Origin: UBA987 sp002292105 | GTDB lineage: Bacteria; Bacteroidota; Bacteroidia; NS11-12g; UBA9320 | Length of the DNA: 64,000 nt | Reading direction: 5' to 3' | NCBI GenBank assembly: GCA_943846675.1 | Contig: OX044357.1 | Location: forward strand, 2,108,001 to 2,172,000 | Shown here: positions 16,640 through 25,328 of the stretch, in pieces | Layout: each line of letters begins with the position of its first letter | Numbering within the stretch: the first letter of the stretch is position 1 | Notes under the pieces: generated by a model | Told to the model about the DNA's origin: nothing | Database searches by the model: none | The model's input: the letters and a program-made list of their open reading frames with translations, nothing else | Translations under genes and position numbers: made by a program

Positions 16640-16855
16640 ATGAAATCCATTCTTATAAAAACATCAATTTTAACCTTTGTCCTGATTGGCCTGTCGGCAT
16701 GCAGTACAAAAAAGGAAACAAATAAAACCGGTCCTGAATACACCTCAACTTACGTTTGCCCGATGCACTGCGAAGGCAGTGGTGCTAAAGAAGCAGGTCA
16801 ATGTCCAGTCTGCGGAATGGACTACGTAAGAAACACAGAAAAAACAAAAAAATAA
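16640..16855 (+). CDS. Heavy-metal-binding-domain lipoprotein
   Basis: 71 residues. Lipobox LSAC (Cys21), then a compact metal-binding domain with YVCPMHCEG and CPVCGMDYV. This CPMH...CPxCGM pattern is the short heavy-metal-binding domain found in copper ATPases and efflux adaptors. It most likely captures copper in the periplasm or at the membrane surface. Four bases separate its stop from the MbnP gene, so co-transcription is near certain. Confidence 0.85.
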   Translation: MKSILIKTSILTFVLIGLSACSTKKETNKTGPEYTSTYVCPMHCEGSGAKEAGQCPVCGMDYVRNTEKTKK

Positions 16856-16859
16856 TCAC

Positions 16860-17828
16860 ATGAAACAATTAATCATACTTGCATTTGCAGCATTAACCAC
16901 CCTTAGCACAACTGCTCAGACAACGGTTAAATTTCAAATCAACCATTTATTAAAGGATCAAGCTTTTACCTTTAACCAAAAAGCTTCAAATAACTTAGAC
17001 AACGAATTCAATGTTAAACGACTTGAATATTATATCTCTGCCATCAGCTTAACGCACGACGATGGAAAAACTACTACGGTTAGTGATGTTTACATTCTGG
17101 TTAATGGTGGAACAGCAGTTGACGTTGAACTTGGTCAGTTTGACATAACGACATTAGAGTCTATTAACTTTTCAATAGGCGTTGACCCAGGCGTTAACAA
17201 TCAAAATCCGACGCAATGGTCTGCGTCTCATGCTTTGGCGCCAAAGTCACCATCTATGCACTGGGGTTGGGCTGCTGGCTATCGATTCGTAGCACTTGAA
17301 GGCAAGACTGGAAGTAGTTTGAACACCACTTTTGAAATTCATGCGCTTGGAAATGACAACTTTTTCAAAATCAGCATACCTACTAAAGGCGCTATGGACA
17401 ATGGCAATTTAATCATTGAATTAGATGCAGATTACACTGAGGCTTTGTCGAATATTGACATTAGCAGTGGTTTAGTTATCCATGGTGAAACAGATCAAGC
17501 GGTTAGATGCCTGCGCAATTTCACCAATTCTGTTTTCACTTCTCAAGAAGGCAACAAGAACACGTTGTCTACCAATGAGCCTAAGCAAAACATCGGAGCC
17601 GTTTTATTCCCAAACCCAAGTACAGGTAGTTTCAGCATTGACGTGCCTCAATCTGTAAGCGGATTGGTCGAAGTTTCTGTAATCGATTTAACGGGAAAAG
17701 TAATCGTAGACAGTGCGCTACCAACAAACGGATTGCATACTTATGCCATTGAAAATAAGGGTGTATTTGTAATATCTATCCGATTGGATGGCGTTGTTGT
17801 AGAAACTAAACGACTCTTAGTGATTTAA
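16860..17828 (+). CDS. mbnP: MbnP family copper-associated protein with T9SS type A sorting domain
   Basis: 322 residues. Signal peptide 1-20 (STTAQ); MbnP-type beta-sandwich (about 21-235) with LEYYISAI near 55-61 and the family hallmark MHWGWAAGYRF (133-143); then a T9SS type A sorting domain from about 247 (VLFPNPSTGSF). In methanotroph methanobactin operons MbnP is a copper-binding protein whose Trp is oxidised to kynurenine by its diheme partner MbnH. Here a MbnH-like gene starts 4 bases downstream. Trp135 and Trp137 are candidates for the modified residue, but this is inference. Fusion to a T9SS tail puts the protein outside the outer membrane. Confidence 0.85.
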   Translation: MKQLIILAFAALTTLSTTAQTTVKFQINHLLKDQAFTFNQKASNNLDNEFNVKRLEYYISAISLTHDDGKTTTVSDVYILVNGGTAVDVELGQFDITTLESINFSIGVDPGVNNQNPTQWSASHALAPKSPSMHWGWAAGYRFVALEGKTGSSLNTTFEIHALGNDNFFKISIPTKGAMDNGNLIIELDADYTEALSNIDISSGLVIHGETDQAVRCLRNFTNSVFTSQEGNKNTLSTNEPKQNIGAVLFPNPSTGSFSIDVPQSVSGLVEVSVIDLTGKVIVDSALPTNGLHTYAIENKGVFVISIRLDGVVVETKRLLVI

Positions 17829-17832
17829 CACA

Positions 17833-18861
17833 TTGCGTGCGAAAACTTTCATAGCGTTAGCTTTAGTTTTCACCCTTGTAATAAACGCCTGTCAGAAGGA
17901 CTATTTCTTTGTTAACCCGAGTGATGCAGATACCATTATATCTGTACCAACTGGATTTCCACAGCCTGAATTCCCAGATGACAATGCGTATACTCCTATG
18001 CGGTGGGCGCTTGGCAAAAAGCTGTTTTACGACAGTAGACTTTCGATTGATTCGTCTATAAGTTGCGCCTCTTGCCATAAACCACATTTAGCTTTTAGTG
18101 ACGATGTGTCTTCAACCAGTGGTGTTTTTGATCGACCAGGTACGCGCAATGCGCCAACATTGACCAATGTGGTTTATCAACCCTATTTTACCCGTGAAGG
18201 CGGATTGTCTTCATTGGAAATGCAGGTTCTAGTGCCAATTCAAGAACACAACGAATTTGGGTTCAACATCATAGAGATTACAAAGAGGCTGAAATCTGAC
18301 AGTGTATACCAACGGATGAGCAACAAGGCGTATCAATCACCTTTAGATTATAGCGCATTGGTTAGGGCGATTGCCACTTTCGAACGCAGCCTAATAAGTG
18401 GCAACAGTGCGTACGACAAGTTTCAGTACCAGAATGACCAGTCATCGCTCACTGGATTTGAGGTAGCTGGTATGGAGCTATTTTATAGCGACAAAACCAA
18501 TTGCAGTCAATGCCATGGTGGATTTAACTTCACTAACTATGCCTTTGAAAACAATGGTTTGTACGCTGAATACACGGATACAGGTCGTGAACGCCTGACT
18601 AAGAATGAAGCTGACAACGGACGATTTAAAGTGCCAACGTTACGGAACATTGAAGTAACTGGTCCTTACATGCACGATGGTTCTTTGACCAGTCTTGATA
18701 AGGTAGTGGAACATTATAACCAAGGTGGATTTGGTCACCCCAACAAGAGTTCGCTTATTAAACCACTGGGATTAAGTGTAATAGAAAAACAGCAATTGGT
18801 TGCCTTCTTAAACACTTTGACAGACCATGATTTTATAAACAACAAAACATTTAGAAATTAA
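17833..18861 (+). CDS. Diheme cytochrome c peroxidase/MbnH-MauG family lipoprotein
   Basis: 342 residues. Lipobox INAC (Cys20); two c-type haem sites, Cys78-X2-Cys81-His82 (CASCHKPHLAFSD) and Cys224-X2-Cys227-His228 (CSQCHGGFNF); and the family segments GRFKVPTLRNIEVTGPYMHDG and VEHYNQGG. Members reduce peroxide or oxidise protein Trp residues (MauG, MbnH). Directly after mbnP, so MbnH-like Trp oxidation is the best guess. The only reasonable start is TTG at 17833, four bases after the mbnP stop; there is no in-frame ATG before the signal. Periplasm-facing lipoprotein. Confidence 0.88.
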   Translation: MRAKTFIALALVFTLVINACQKDYFFVNPSDADTIISVPTGFPQPEFPDDNAYTPMRWALGKKLFYDSRLSIDSSISCASCHKPHLAFSDDVSSTSGVFDRPGTRNAPTLTNVVYQPYFTREGGLSSLEMQVLVPIQEHNEFGFNIIEITKRLKSDSVYQRMSNKAYQSPLDYSALVRAIATFERSLISGNSAYDKFQYQNDQSSLTGFEVAGMELFYSDKTNCSQCHGGFNFTNYAFENNGLYAEYTDTGRERLTKNEADNGRFKVPTLRNIEVTGPYMHDGSLTSLDKVVEHYNQGGFGHPNKSSLIKPLGLSVIEKQQLVAFLNTLTDHDFINNKTFRN

Positions 18862-18865
18862 TAAA

Positions 18866-19957
18866 ATGAAAAAATATATAGTACCCATATGCTTACTCAC
18901 CTTGATTTTGGTGATACAGAGCTGTAAAGACGATGATGCTAATGAACCAACGAAGGTGACCTTAGACGAAACGCCATATATTTTGGAATATGGCAGTTTG
19001 ACTCCTCCCAATATTGCAAATGATAATCCATTAACAATGCAAGGCGTGAAGCTAGGGCGGATGTTGTTTTATGAAAAAATGATGTCCAAAGATGGCTCCA
19101 TGGCGTGCGCCACTTGCCATTTACAAGAGTTTGCGTTTAGCGACACCGCCCAATTTTCGATAGGTGTTGAAGGAAAACCAGGTGGCCGACAAGCCATGGC
19201 TGTATTCAACATGGCATGGAATGAAAATGAATTCTTTTGGGACGGTCGTGCTCATTTGGTAAGAGATCAATCGCTCGGACCAATTCAAGACCCTCTAGAA
19301 ATGAACGAAACATTGGAAAATGTAGTTGCTAAGCTGTCTGCAAGTCAACTATACAAAGACCAGTTTACTCGAGCATTTGGTTCAAGTGAAGTAACGTCTG
19401 AAAAGATGTCGTTGGCCATGGAGCAGTTTATGAACTCTATCGTTTCTTATGAATCTTTATACGACCAATTTTTAGAAGACTCTACCGCGTTTAACGAAAG
19501 TCAAAAACGAGGAAGAGATTTATTCTTTGGAGAGTACAATGAATTCTTTCCAGACGAAAGTGGCGCTGATTGTGCACACTGCCATGGTGGGGTCAATTTC
19601 GAAAACGACAAATATGCAAACAATGGTTTGGATAGTGATGGTAGTTTTACAGACATTGGTCGCGAGGAAGTAACAAAAAATGCTAGAGACAAAGCAGCCT
19701 TTAAAATTACAAGTCTTCGAAATATTGCTTTAACACCGCCGTATATGCATGATGGTCGATTTTCGACATTAGAAGAAGTTGTAGAACATTACAATAGTGG
19801 GCTCAAAGCATCTTCTTCATTAGACCGGGCGTTGGAGAGTACAAGGGGAACTGGTCTTCGACTAACAGAGCAAGACAAAACAGACCTAGTTAATTTCTTA
19901 AAGACGTTAACGGATAATAACTTAATTTCAAACCCAGATTACGCAAGCCCATTTTAA
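18866..19957 (+). CDS. Diheme cytochrome c peroxidase/MauG family lipoprotein
   Basis: 363 residues, four bases after the previous gene. Lipobox IQSC (Cys20); haem motifs Cys81-X2-Cys84-His85 (CATCHLQEFAFSD) and Cys236-X2-Cys239-His240 (CAHCHGGVNF); FFWDGRA near 123-129 and TPPYMHDGRFSTLEEV near the C-terminus. It differs clearly from the gene before it (for example it has the FFWDGR segment), so this is not a recent duplication. It resembles the classical bacterial CcpA-type peroxidases more than MbnH. Likely role: peroxide reduction or oxidation of an exported copper protein. Confidence 0.88.
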   Translation: MKKYIVPICLLTLILVIQSCKDDDANEPTKVTLDETPYILEYGSLTPPNIANDNPLTMQGVKLGRMLFYEKMMSKDGSMACATCHLQEFAFSDTAQFSIGVEGKPGGRQAMAVFNMAWNENEFFWDGRAHLVRDQSLGPIQDPLEMNETLENVVAKLSASQLYKDQFTRAFGSSEVTSEKMSLAMEQFMNSIVSYESLYDQFLEDSTAFNESQKRGRDLFFGEYNEFFPDESGADCAHCHGGVNFENDKYANNGLDSDGSFTDIGREEVTKNARDKAAFKITSLRNIALTPPYMHDGRFSTLEEVVEHYNSGLKASSSLDRALESTRGTGLRLTEQDKTDLVNFLKTLTDNNLISNPDYASPF

Positions 19958-19966
19958 AAAATAATT

Positions 19967-20341
19967 ATGTTAAAAAAGATAATTCATTTGGCTCTGTTTG
20001 TATTTGTTACAAGCGCAGTTCAAGCAAAAACTACGACAGTGTTTGAATCACCATCTTCGTTAAAGACAATGCATACAGAGGTCGATTCTTTTAAAGTTTC
20101 AGGCAATTGTGGTATGTGTAAGCGAAAAATTGAATCGGCGCTAAAAGATGTCACTGGAGTGCTGTCTGCCACGTGGAATGTAGATTCGAAAATGCTGCAG
20201 ATTGAATACAATCCGCACAATATTACCTTGACCCAAGTAAAACAGAAAATTGCTGATGTTGGGTATGATACAGAGACTATAAAAGCAAAAAAAGCGGACT
20301 ACGATGGTTTGCCAGGCTGTTGTCAATATGAACGTGAATAA
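19967..20341 (+). CDS. Exported HMA-domain copper chaperone
   Basis: 124 residues with signal peptide 1-20 (AVQA), an HMA ferredoxin-like domain with metal site GNCGMCKRKIE (Cys48, Cys51), the usual VxxATWN and VGYDTE elements, and a C-terminal LPGCCQY tail with vicinal Cys118-Cys119. The Cys pair tail is common in Bacteroidota copper-binding HMA proteins and may be a second site. Nine bases after the peroxidase gene. Expected to shuttle Cu(I) in the periplasm. Confidence 0.88.
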   Translation: MLKKIIHLALFVFVTSAVQAKTTTVFESPSSLKTMHTEVDSFKVSGNCGMCKRKIESALKDVTGVLSATWNVDSKMLQIEYNPHNITLTQVKQKIADVGYDTETIKAKKADYDGLPGCCQYERE

Positions 20342-20347
20342 GTTAGC

Positions 20348-21112
20348 TTGAGAAGCATTACCACATTTGTTTTGGTGGTTGTTGGTACATGCATATTTGC
20401 ACAACAACCACCAAATTTTTCCTTGACAGACGTCCATGGACAAGAGTGGAATATGTATTCGGAATTAGGAAAGGGCAAGACTGTTATTTTGGATTTTTTC
20501 TTTGTGGACTGTAAACCCTGTCAAAAATTAACACCCGTCATCCAATCCATTTATGAATCCTTTGGCAGTGACACAGGAAGTGTTGTTGTGTTTGGCATAA
20601 GTGATCGTGATGATAATTCTAGCGTAAGTCAATTTGAAACTACTTACGGGGTAACATATCCATCCTGTGGTATTGATGGCGGTGGCGATACGATTACGAC
20701 CTTGTATCAATTAAACTATCAATTCTTGAGCTGGCCTACTTATGCGGTGATTTGTCCTGACACAACAATCCGTTGGGCTATTGAAAAATCAGATAGTTTA
20801 ACGGCTCTAATAGACAGCTTAAAACAATGCAAAGAACCTGTGTTGAACCTTCCTAACACATTAATTGAGCATAATGACCTAACCGTTTTGGTTAATAATG
20901 CTGAGCGCACCATTTCAATCGAGTCAGACGCGCCAAATCAATTGAAAAAAGTGACCATATTTAACACGAAAGGTCAAAAATGTGAGCAACAAGCTCTTAT
21001 ACAAAAAAGGACATCAGCCACATTATCTACCAAGATGTTGCCATCTGGAATTTACTACCTATACATTCAAACAAACGAAAAAAAATCGGTTCATAAATGT
21101 TTGATTCCATAA
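20348..21112 (+). CDS. Thioredoxin-like (TlpA/SCO-type) protein with T9SS type A sorting domain
   Basis: 254 residues. Signal peptide 1-19 (TCIFAQ); thioredoxin fold with the redox or copper site FFVDCKPCQ (Cys55, Cys58), preceded by VILDF; a sorting domain from about 185 that lacks the PNP motif but has the ISIESD...VTIFNTKGQ and LPSGIYYLYI pattern. CxxC proteins of this type either reduce disulfides or load copper. The start is TTG at 20348, six bases after the upstream stop; no ATG is available. Part of the copper operon. Confidence 0.78.
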   Translation: MRSITTFVLVVVGTCIFAQQPPNFSLTDVHGQEWNMYSELGKGKTVILDFFFVDCKPCQKLTPVIQSIYESFGSDTGSVVVFGISDRDDNSSVSQFETTYGVTYPSCGIDGGGDTITTLYQLNYQFLSWPTYAVICPDTTIRWAIEKSDSLTALIDSLKQCKEPVLNLPNTLIEHNDLTVLVNNAERTISIESDAPNQLKKVTIFNTKGQKCEQQALIQKRTSATLSTKMLPSGIYYLYIQTNEKKSVHKCLIP

Positions 21113-21123
21113 CAAGAATTCTT

Positions 21124-22575
21124 ATGAAAAAAGCAGCCTTATTTCTATTCCTCTTACCTAGTTTAAGCTTTGGTCAATCCATAACATGGGACAGCCCAAT
21201 TGAAGTAAATGCAAACAGAGACTTTGGGCATACGCGACCTAAGGTAGTGATTCCTAAAGACGGCAGTCCAGTAATTATGTGGGGCAAAGCCAACAACTTA
21301 GGCGTTTATGTGTCGAAATGGAATGGAAGCGACTTTACCTCACCGCTAAAAGTTACACCTAATGGTGTTAACGCCTTCGTTCAATCATGGGCCGGACCGG
21401 GCATGGAAGCCTTAAACGACGATGTATTTGTATCCTTCAAAGCCCAACCTGAAAATGCTGGCTTTGTATATGTGGTTAAATCGAGTGATGGTGGCAAAAC
21501 CTTTGGTGACACCATACGGGTATCTAGCAATAACTGGTCGAGATTTCCAGAAGTAGCCATATTACCTAATGGAAATCCCGTTGTTACGTATATGGACTTT
21601 GATCCAAACTTCAAAGATCCGAGATATGTAGTGTCAGTTTCCAAAGACGGTGGTACGTCATTTCAAAAAGCCGTTAATGCCAGCGAAAAAGCACCTGGCG
21701 AGGCTTGCGACTGCTGTCCTGGTTTTATCATGGCAGACAGTGAACGTATCATTATTTTATTCAGAAATAATGACGACGACTTACGTGACATTTGGGCGAG
21801 TATTTCAGAAGACGGAGGTGCGACCTTTGAATTGGCTAAAGATATTGACAAAAGCAACTGGATGATTGGGGGCTGCCCTTCGACTGGGGCTGAAGCCATT
21901 ATCGTTGACGATAGCTTAGTGAGCACCTGGATGAGCGGAGCCACCGGCAACTCTATGATCAATATTGGCACCAGCAATCTGAGTGATTTATCGGTTGGAA
22001 TGAATGCTGAAATAACGCCAGGACTAACAAATGGAATCCAAAATTATCCAAAAATTGCAGGCGATAAATCACTGCTTGCAGTCACTTGGCAAGAAGTTGC
22101 CAATAGCTCTAGAAACGTAAATCTAGCTTTGTCTGTAAGTGGCCCACTGGGTTTTCAAAAGTTCACCCCGATCCAAGTCAATATTAACGACAAAGGCGTT
22201 CAACAAAGTCCTGACATAGCCTATGACGGTGCTTACCTACACCTTGTATGGCAAGATTTAACGGCACAAAAACTCATGTATCGTAGAGGAAAGGTAGATT
22301 TAACGGCAAGCACTAAGCCTCTTGAAAAACTACCGTATTCGATTTACCCTAACCCTACAACGAGTAAACTGAGCATTGAACTATCAGATAAAAACGCGTC
22401 GATTACTGATATTCAGCTAACGGATATTTCAGGACGTCCTGTAGACGTTAAACCAATGCTTGTGCACAACCAACTGTCTTTACACCTAGAAAGTTTAGTA
22501 TCAGGCTTTTACTTCATTTCTATGAAGATTAATGGGCATCTATTTACGTCAAGAGTTCAATTGGTCAAACCGTAG
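21124..22575 (+). CDS. Secreted BNR/Asp-box repeat (sialidase-fold) protein with CDCC motif
   Basis: I start it at the ATG at 21124, not at the in-frame ATG at 21097 inside the upstream gene, because residue 1 then begins a normal signal (MKKAALFLFLLPSLSFGQ). 483 residues: a six-bladed sialidase-type propeller with Asp-box motifs (SSDGGKTFGD, SEDGGATFEL, SKDGGTSF), an insert with EACDCCPGF followed later by GGCPSTGAE, and a T9SS type A tail (SIYPNPTTSKL). Arg triads of true sialidases are not evident. The clustered cysteines, unusual for this fold, and its place in the copper operon suggest metal binding. The true activity is unknown. Confidence 0.78.
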   Translation: MKKAALFLFLLPSLSFGQSITWDSPIEVNANRDFGHTRPKVVIPKDGSPVIMWGKANNLGVYVSKWNGSDFTSPLKVTPNGVNAFVQSWAGPGMEALNDDVFVSFKAQPENAGFVYVVKSSDGGKTFGDTIRVSSNNWSRFPEVAILPNGNPVVTYMDFDPNFKDPRYVVSVSKDGGTSFQKAVNASEKAPGEACDCCPGFIMADSERIIILFRNNDDDLRDIWASISEDGGATFELAKDIDKSNWMIGGCPSTGAEAIIVDDSLVSTWMSGATGNSMINIGTSNLSDLSVGMNAEITPGLTNGIQNYPKIAGDKSLLAVTWQEVANSSRNVNLALSVSGPLGFQKFTPIQVNINDKGVQQSPDIAYDGAYLHLVWQDLTAQKLMYRRGKVDLTASTKPLEKLPYSIYPNPTTSKLSIELSDKNASITDIQLTDISGRPVDVKPMLVHNQLSLHLESLVSGFYFISMKINGHLFTSRVQLVKP

Positions 22576-22583
22576 ACTTCGAT

Positions 22584-23729
22584 TTATTGGATAAATGGGT
22601 CGCTAAACCGTTGGTCAACCAAAATTGACTCGTCAGTTAATGTGTTCAAAAATGCCACAAGCGCATTTTTTTCAGTATCGGAGAGATTAAAGCGAACTGG
22701 AGCGTTTGGATTGGCGGCTTTCAAATGGTCGTCAAGACTTGATGACCATTGAATCCCATCGCTATAATGATCAATCACTTCTCTTAGGCTAGAAAATCGA
22801 CCGTCATGCATATATGGAGGCCGACTAGCAATGTTTCGCAACGACGGCGCAATAAACTTCCCTCTATCATTGACATTGCCTGTTGTGGCTTCATAGCCCA
22901 AATCCTTATCAGTTGTGGACTCCCAGACATCAATTCCATTGTTTCGTGGAACGTCCATCACAAAGGCATCGGTATAATGACAACCGCCGCAATTGCCCCT
23001 GGACAAATCGAAAAACAGTGATTTTCCAAGGTTCTCTTCCTGTGTGAAATTTTGAAAAGAATCACTTCTATTATATTCTGACCGACCTAGATCGTATCGA
23101 CTTTCAAAAGACTGTATCGATCGTAGAAATTGAGCAAGGGCATTGGCAATTCGTGTTTTGGTAATTCCTTTGTCTCCATAGGCCAATCGAAACAACACTT
23201 CATAATACTCTTGAGATTCAATACGATGTATGAGTTCGTCTAACGACAGACCCATTTCTAATGAATCTTGAATCGGCTGTAATACTTGTTCTTCCAAGCT
23301 CGGAGCACGTCCATCCCAAAAAAACAAACCACTTGGCCGAAACTTGGCATTCAACAAACCCATGGAGTGTCTATTGGTCAACCCACCTTCAAAGCCGGAT
23401 GAAAACCTATCGGCATCGGAAAATGCGTTTTCTTGTTGATGACAAGACGCACAAGCGGTAGTGTTATTTATCGATAACAATTTATCGTAAAACAAAACGC
23501 GGCCTAGTGTTGCGCCCCAATCCGAAACCATATTATTGGCAGGCGTATTGTCTTGCTGGGCAAGTAAGGAAGCATCAAGAAAACTAGGGATTTGAATTCC
23601 AGAGTAATTATAAGGATTTTCTGGAAGGTTGAGGTGCTGAGATAACGTGTCGGTATCAGAGACGGCATCTTTGTCGTTACAGCCTAAATGGACAACAAAA
23701 AGCCAAACTACCATCCATACAATCCTCAT
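22584..23729 (-). CDS. Diheme cytochrome c peroxidase/MauG family lipoprotein, convergent with operon
   Basis: 381 residues from the ATG at 23729; an in-frame TTG at 23756 lies nine codons earlier, but the ATG starts directly with a lipoprotein signal (lipobox HLGC). Haem motifs Cys93-X2-Cys96-His97 (CASCHQQENAFSD) and Cys247-X2-Cys250-His251 (CGGCHYTD), FFWDGRAPSLEEQ and PPYMHDGRFSSLREV. It is most similar in layout to the 18866-19957 protein. It converges on the BNR gene with an 8-base gap. A TTACTTTG box about 30 bases upstream could be its promoter. Third member of the family in 6 kb. Confidence 0.87.
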   Translation of the reverse strand: MRIVWMVVWLFVVHLGCNDKDAVSDTDTLSQHLNLPENPYNYSGIQIPSFLDASLLAQQDNTPANNMVSDWGATLGRVLFYDKLLSINNTTACASCHQQENAFSDADRFSSGFEGGLTNRHSMGLLNAKFRPSGLFFWDGRAPSLEEQVLQPIQDSLEMGLSLDELIHRIESQEYYEVLFRLAYGDKGITKTRIANALAQFLRSIQSFESRYDLGRSEYNRSDSFQNFTQEENLGKSLFFDLSRGNCGGCHYTDAFVMDVPRNNGIDVWESTTDKDLGYEATTGNVNDRGKFIAPSLRNIASRPPYMHDGRFSSLREVIDHYSDGIQWSSSLDDHLKAANPNAPVRFNLSDTEKNALVAFLNTLTDESILVDQRFSDPFIQ

Positions 23730-23792
23730 TTGTTTCACTGTATTGCGAAGATACAAAGTAATTTAGGCCTTCCTATTCCGTAATTTATAACG

Positions 23793-23821
23793 AAAAAAAA
23801 GCCCAAAATAAATTTTGGGCT
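23793..23821 (-). terminator. Rho-independent terminator of the 23847-24170 gene
   Basis: AGCCCAAAA and TTTTGGGCT pair perfectly (9 bp) around a short loop, followed on the minus strand by eight T. Confidence 0.85.
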
Positions 23822-23846
23822 ATAATCTTTCATGTATAAAAACCTG

Positions 23847-24170
23847 TTAACGGCAACGACTTGAACACGCTTTATAACGCTGTAGCCAAAGGTTAGCATT
23901 TCTCAAATCAACATAAGAGCGATAATCACAACTAGTAAGATCTCCATTATTTCTAGCTTTAATGTAATCTCTTCGGGCCTTATTTGCTTTGGCCGTTATG
24001 GCATTGCAAGCTGCTTGAAGCATCTTGTCACCTTTTTTACATTCCCCATCACGATAGTATTCTTGAGCCTTGGCTATCTGGTTGAAAATCCCTTCGCCAA
24101 CTTCTTGACAACGGTCTGCACGTTCAAGATAGTTCATAGCAATGATTGCATAAAGCTTTGTTAAACCCAC
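23847..24170 (-). CDS. Small hypothetical protein, Cys-containing, helical
   Basis: Up to 107 residues if started at GTG 24170, or 96 from the ATG at 24137; neither start gives a clear signal peptide, so the start is uncertain. The sequence is helix-rich and basic with six Cys (DRCQEV, GECKKG, AACNAI, TSCDY, KACSSRC). It has its own good terminator, which supports it as a real transcript. I do not recognise a family. It is unrelated in orientation to the two-component genes that follow. Confidence 0.5.
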   Translation of the reverse strand: MGLTKLYAIIAMNYLERADRCQEVGEGIFNQIAKAQEYYRDGECKKGDKMLQAACNAITAKANKARRDYIKARNNGDLTSCDYRSYVDLRNANLWLQRYKACSSRCR

Positions 24171-24359
24171 GGTAACATCTGACCAGTGGTTTATATTTAT
24201 GAGTCTACCTTACGACGTTCAAGAATACTCTTGTAATAACATAAATACTACATCGCAAACTACCCCAAAAAATGGCTTTAAACGAGATTGGATGTTTAAT
24301 GAATAGTATCTTCACCACTTAAATATTGGATCGTGTTAAATTAGATTGAAGTTTTCTAC

Positions 24360-25328
24360 ATGTTGAAACAAAAAAGATATATCCTAGCTATCATCGCTCT
24401 TTATGGCGTGTTGCTGGTCTATCGATTTTCTTTCCGAGAAGACTTCGAAATTTTAGAGTTGGTTCAAATCTTACTAAACACCATGGCAGATGTGTTTATG
24501 ACCATACTCAGTTTAGTCGCATTAAATCTAGCGGTTAAAGAAAGCGTTAGGTTGAGAGTGCCCGTTCTCAGAGCCGGTTTACTGGTTATATTCGGTCTTG
24601 CGATTTATTTTATTGGTGTAAAAACTTTGATTGCGATTCACCGCTTGGTATATGGGCTTACTACTGGAATGGCTGATAGTTTTAAGACCGTATTTGAGAG
24701 CTTGAGTTATCAGATATTTGACAGTTATATTGTACTGGCATTTGGGATAATTGCACTTTCAGGATTTACATTTTATACACAATGGAAAGAACAGCAACGC
24801 CTGTCTGCGCTATTAATGAAAGAACGCAAAGAATCTGAACTAAACTTTCTAAAAGCACAAATCAACCCGCACTTCATCTTTAACACACTAAACAATATAC
24901 ACTTCTTGGTTAATGAAAGTAATACCCAAGCGCGGTCATTAATTCATAGCTTTAGTGATCTTTTGAGATATCAGCTGTATGAAACAGGACAATCTGAAGT
25001 ATTGTTATCCGATGAATCAGAATACCTTAAAAAATACATTTCGATTCAGCAAATCAGAAAGGAAGAAGGCTTTAATGTGGCATTTATCGAAGACATAAAA
25101 GATAATGTAAAGATTGCCCCCCTACTTCTAATCATTCCACTTGAGAATGCCTTCAAGTACTCACCCAATAGCTCGGATGGTTCCATCGAAGTTCATTTAT
25201 TAGCTGACTCAGAGAGAATCCAATACTCTGTTAAGAACAACATTAATCACCAAGCTTATTTAAGTTTAGCGGGCGGTGGTTTAGGAGTCGACAACTTAAA
25301 AAAAACGTCTTTCCCTGATATACGGTAA
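24360..25328 (+). CDS. LytS/YehU-type sensor histidine kinase, C-terminus frameshifted
   Basis: Four hydrophobic segments (about 7-21, 40-58, 70-92, 120-140) precede a His_kinase domain with the phospho-acceptor His171 in KAQINPHFIFNTLNN and an HATPase region (IIPLENAFKYSP, then GGGLGVDNLKK). The family normally continues with a G2-type segment ending in a beta strand. Here the frame reaches TAA at 25326-25328 after an A8 run, while the missing tail (KRLSLIYGKQGKFDL..., ending at TAA 25408-25410) is intact one base out of frame. It pairs with the LytTR regulator that follows. Senses an unknown signal at the inner membrane. Confidence 0.88.
   Translation: MLKQKRYILAIIALYGVLLVYRFSFREDFEILELVQILLNTMADVFMTILSLVALNLAVKESVRLRVPVLRAGLLVIFGLAIYFIGVKTLIAIHRLVYGLTTGMADSFKTVFESLSYQIFDSYIVLAFGIIALSGFTFYTQWKEQQRLSALLMKERKESELNFLKAQINPHFIFNTLNNIHFLVNESNTQARSLIHSFSDLLRYQLYETGQSEVLLSDESEYLKKYISIQQIRKEEGFNVAFIEDIKDNVKIAPLLLIIPLENAFKYSPNSSDGSIEVHLLADSERIQYSVKNNINHQAYLSLAGGGLGVDNLKKTSFPDIR

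Noticed and set aside
24171..24359. Riboswitch or attenuator upstream of the kinase
   Set aside because: No stable hairpin-terminator arrangement is visible; the region is ordinary AT-rich spacer.
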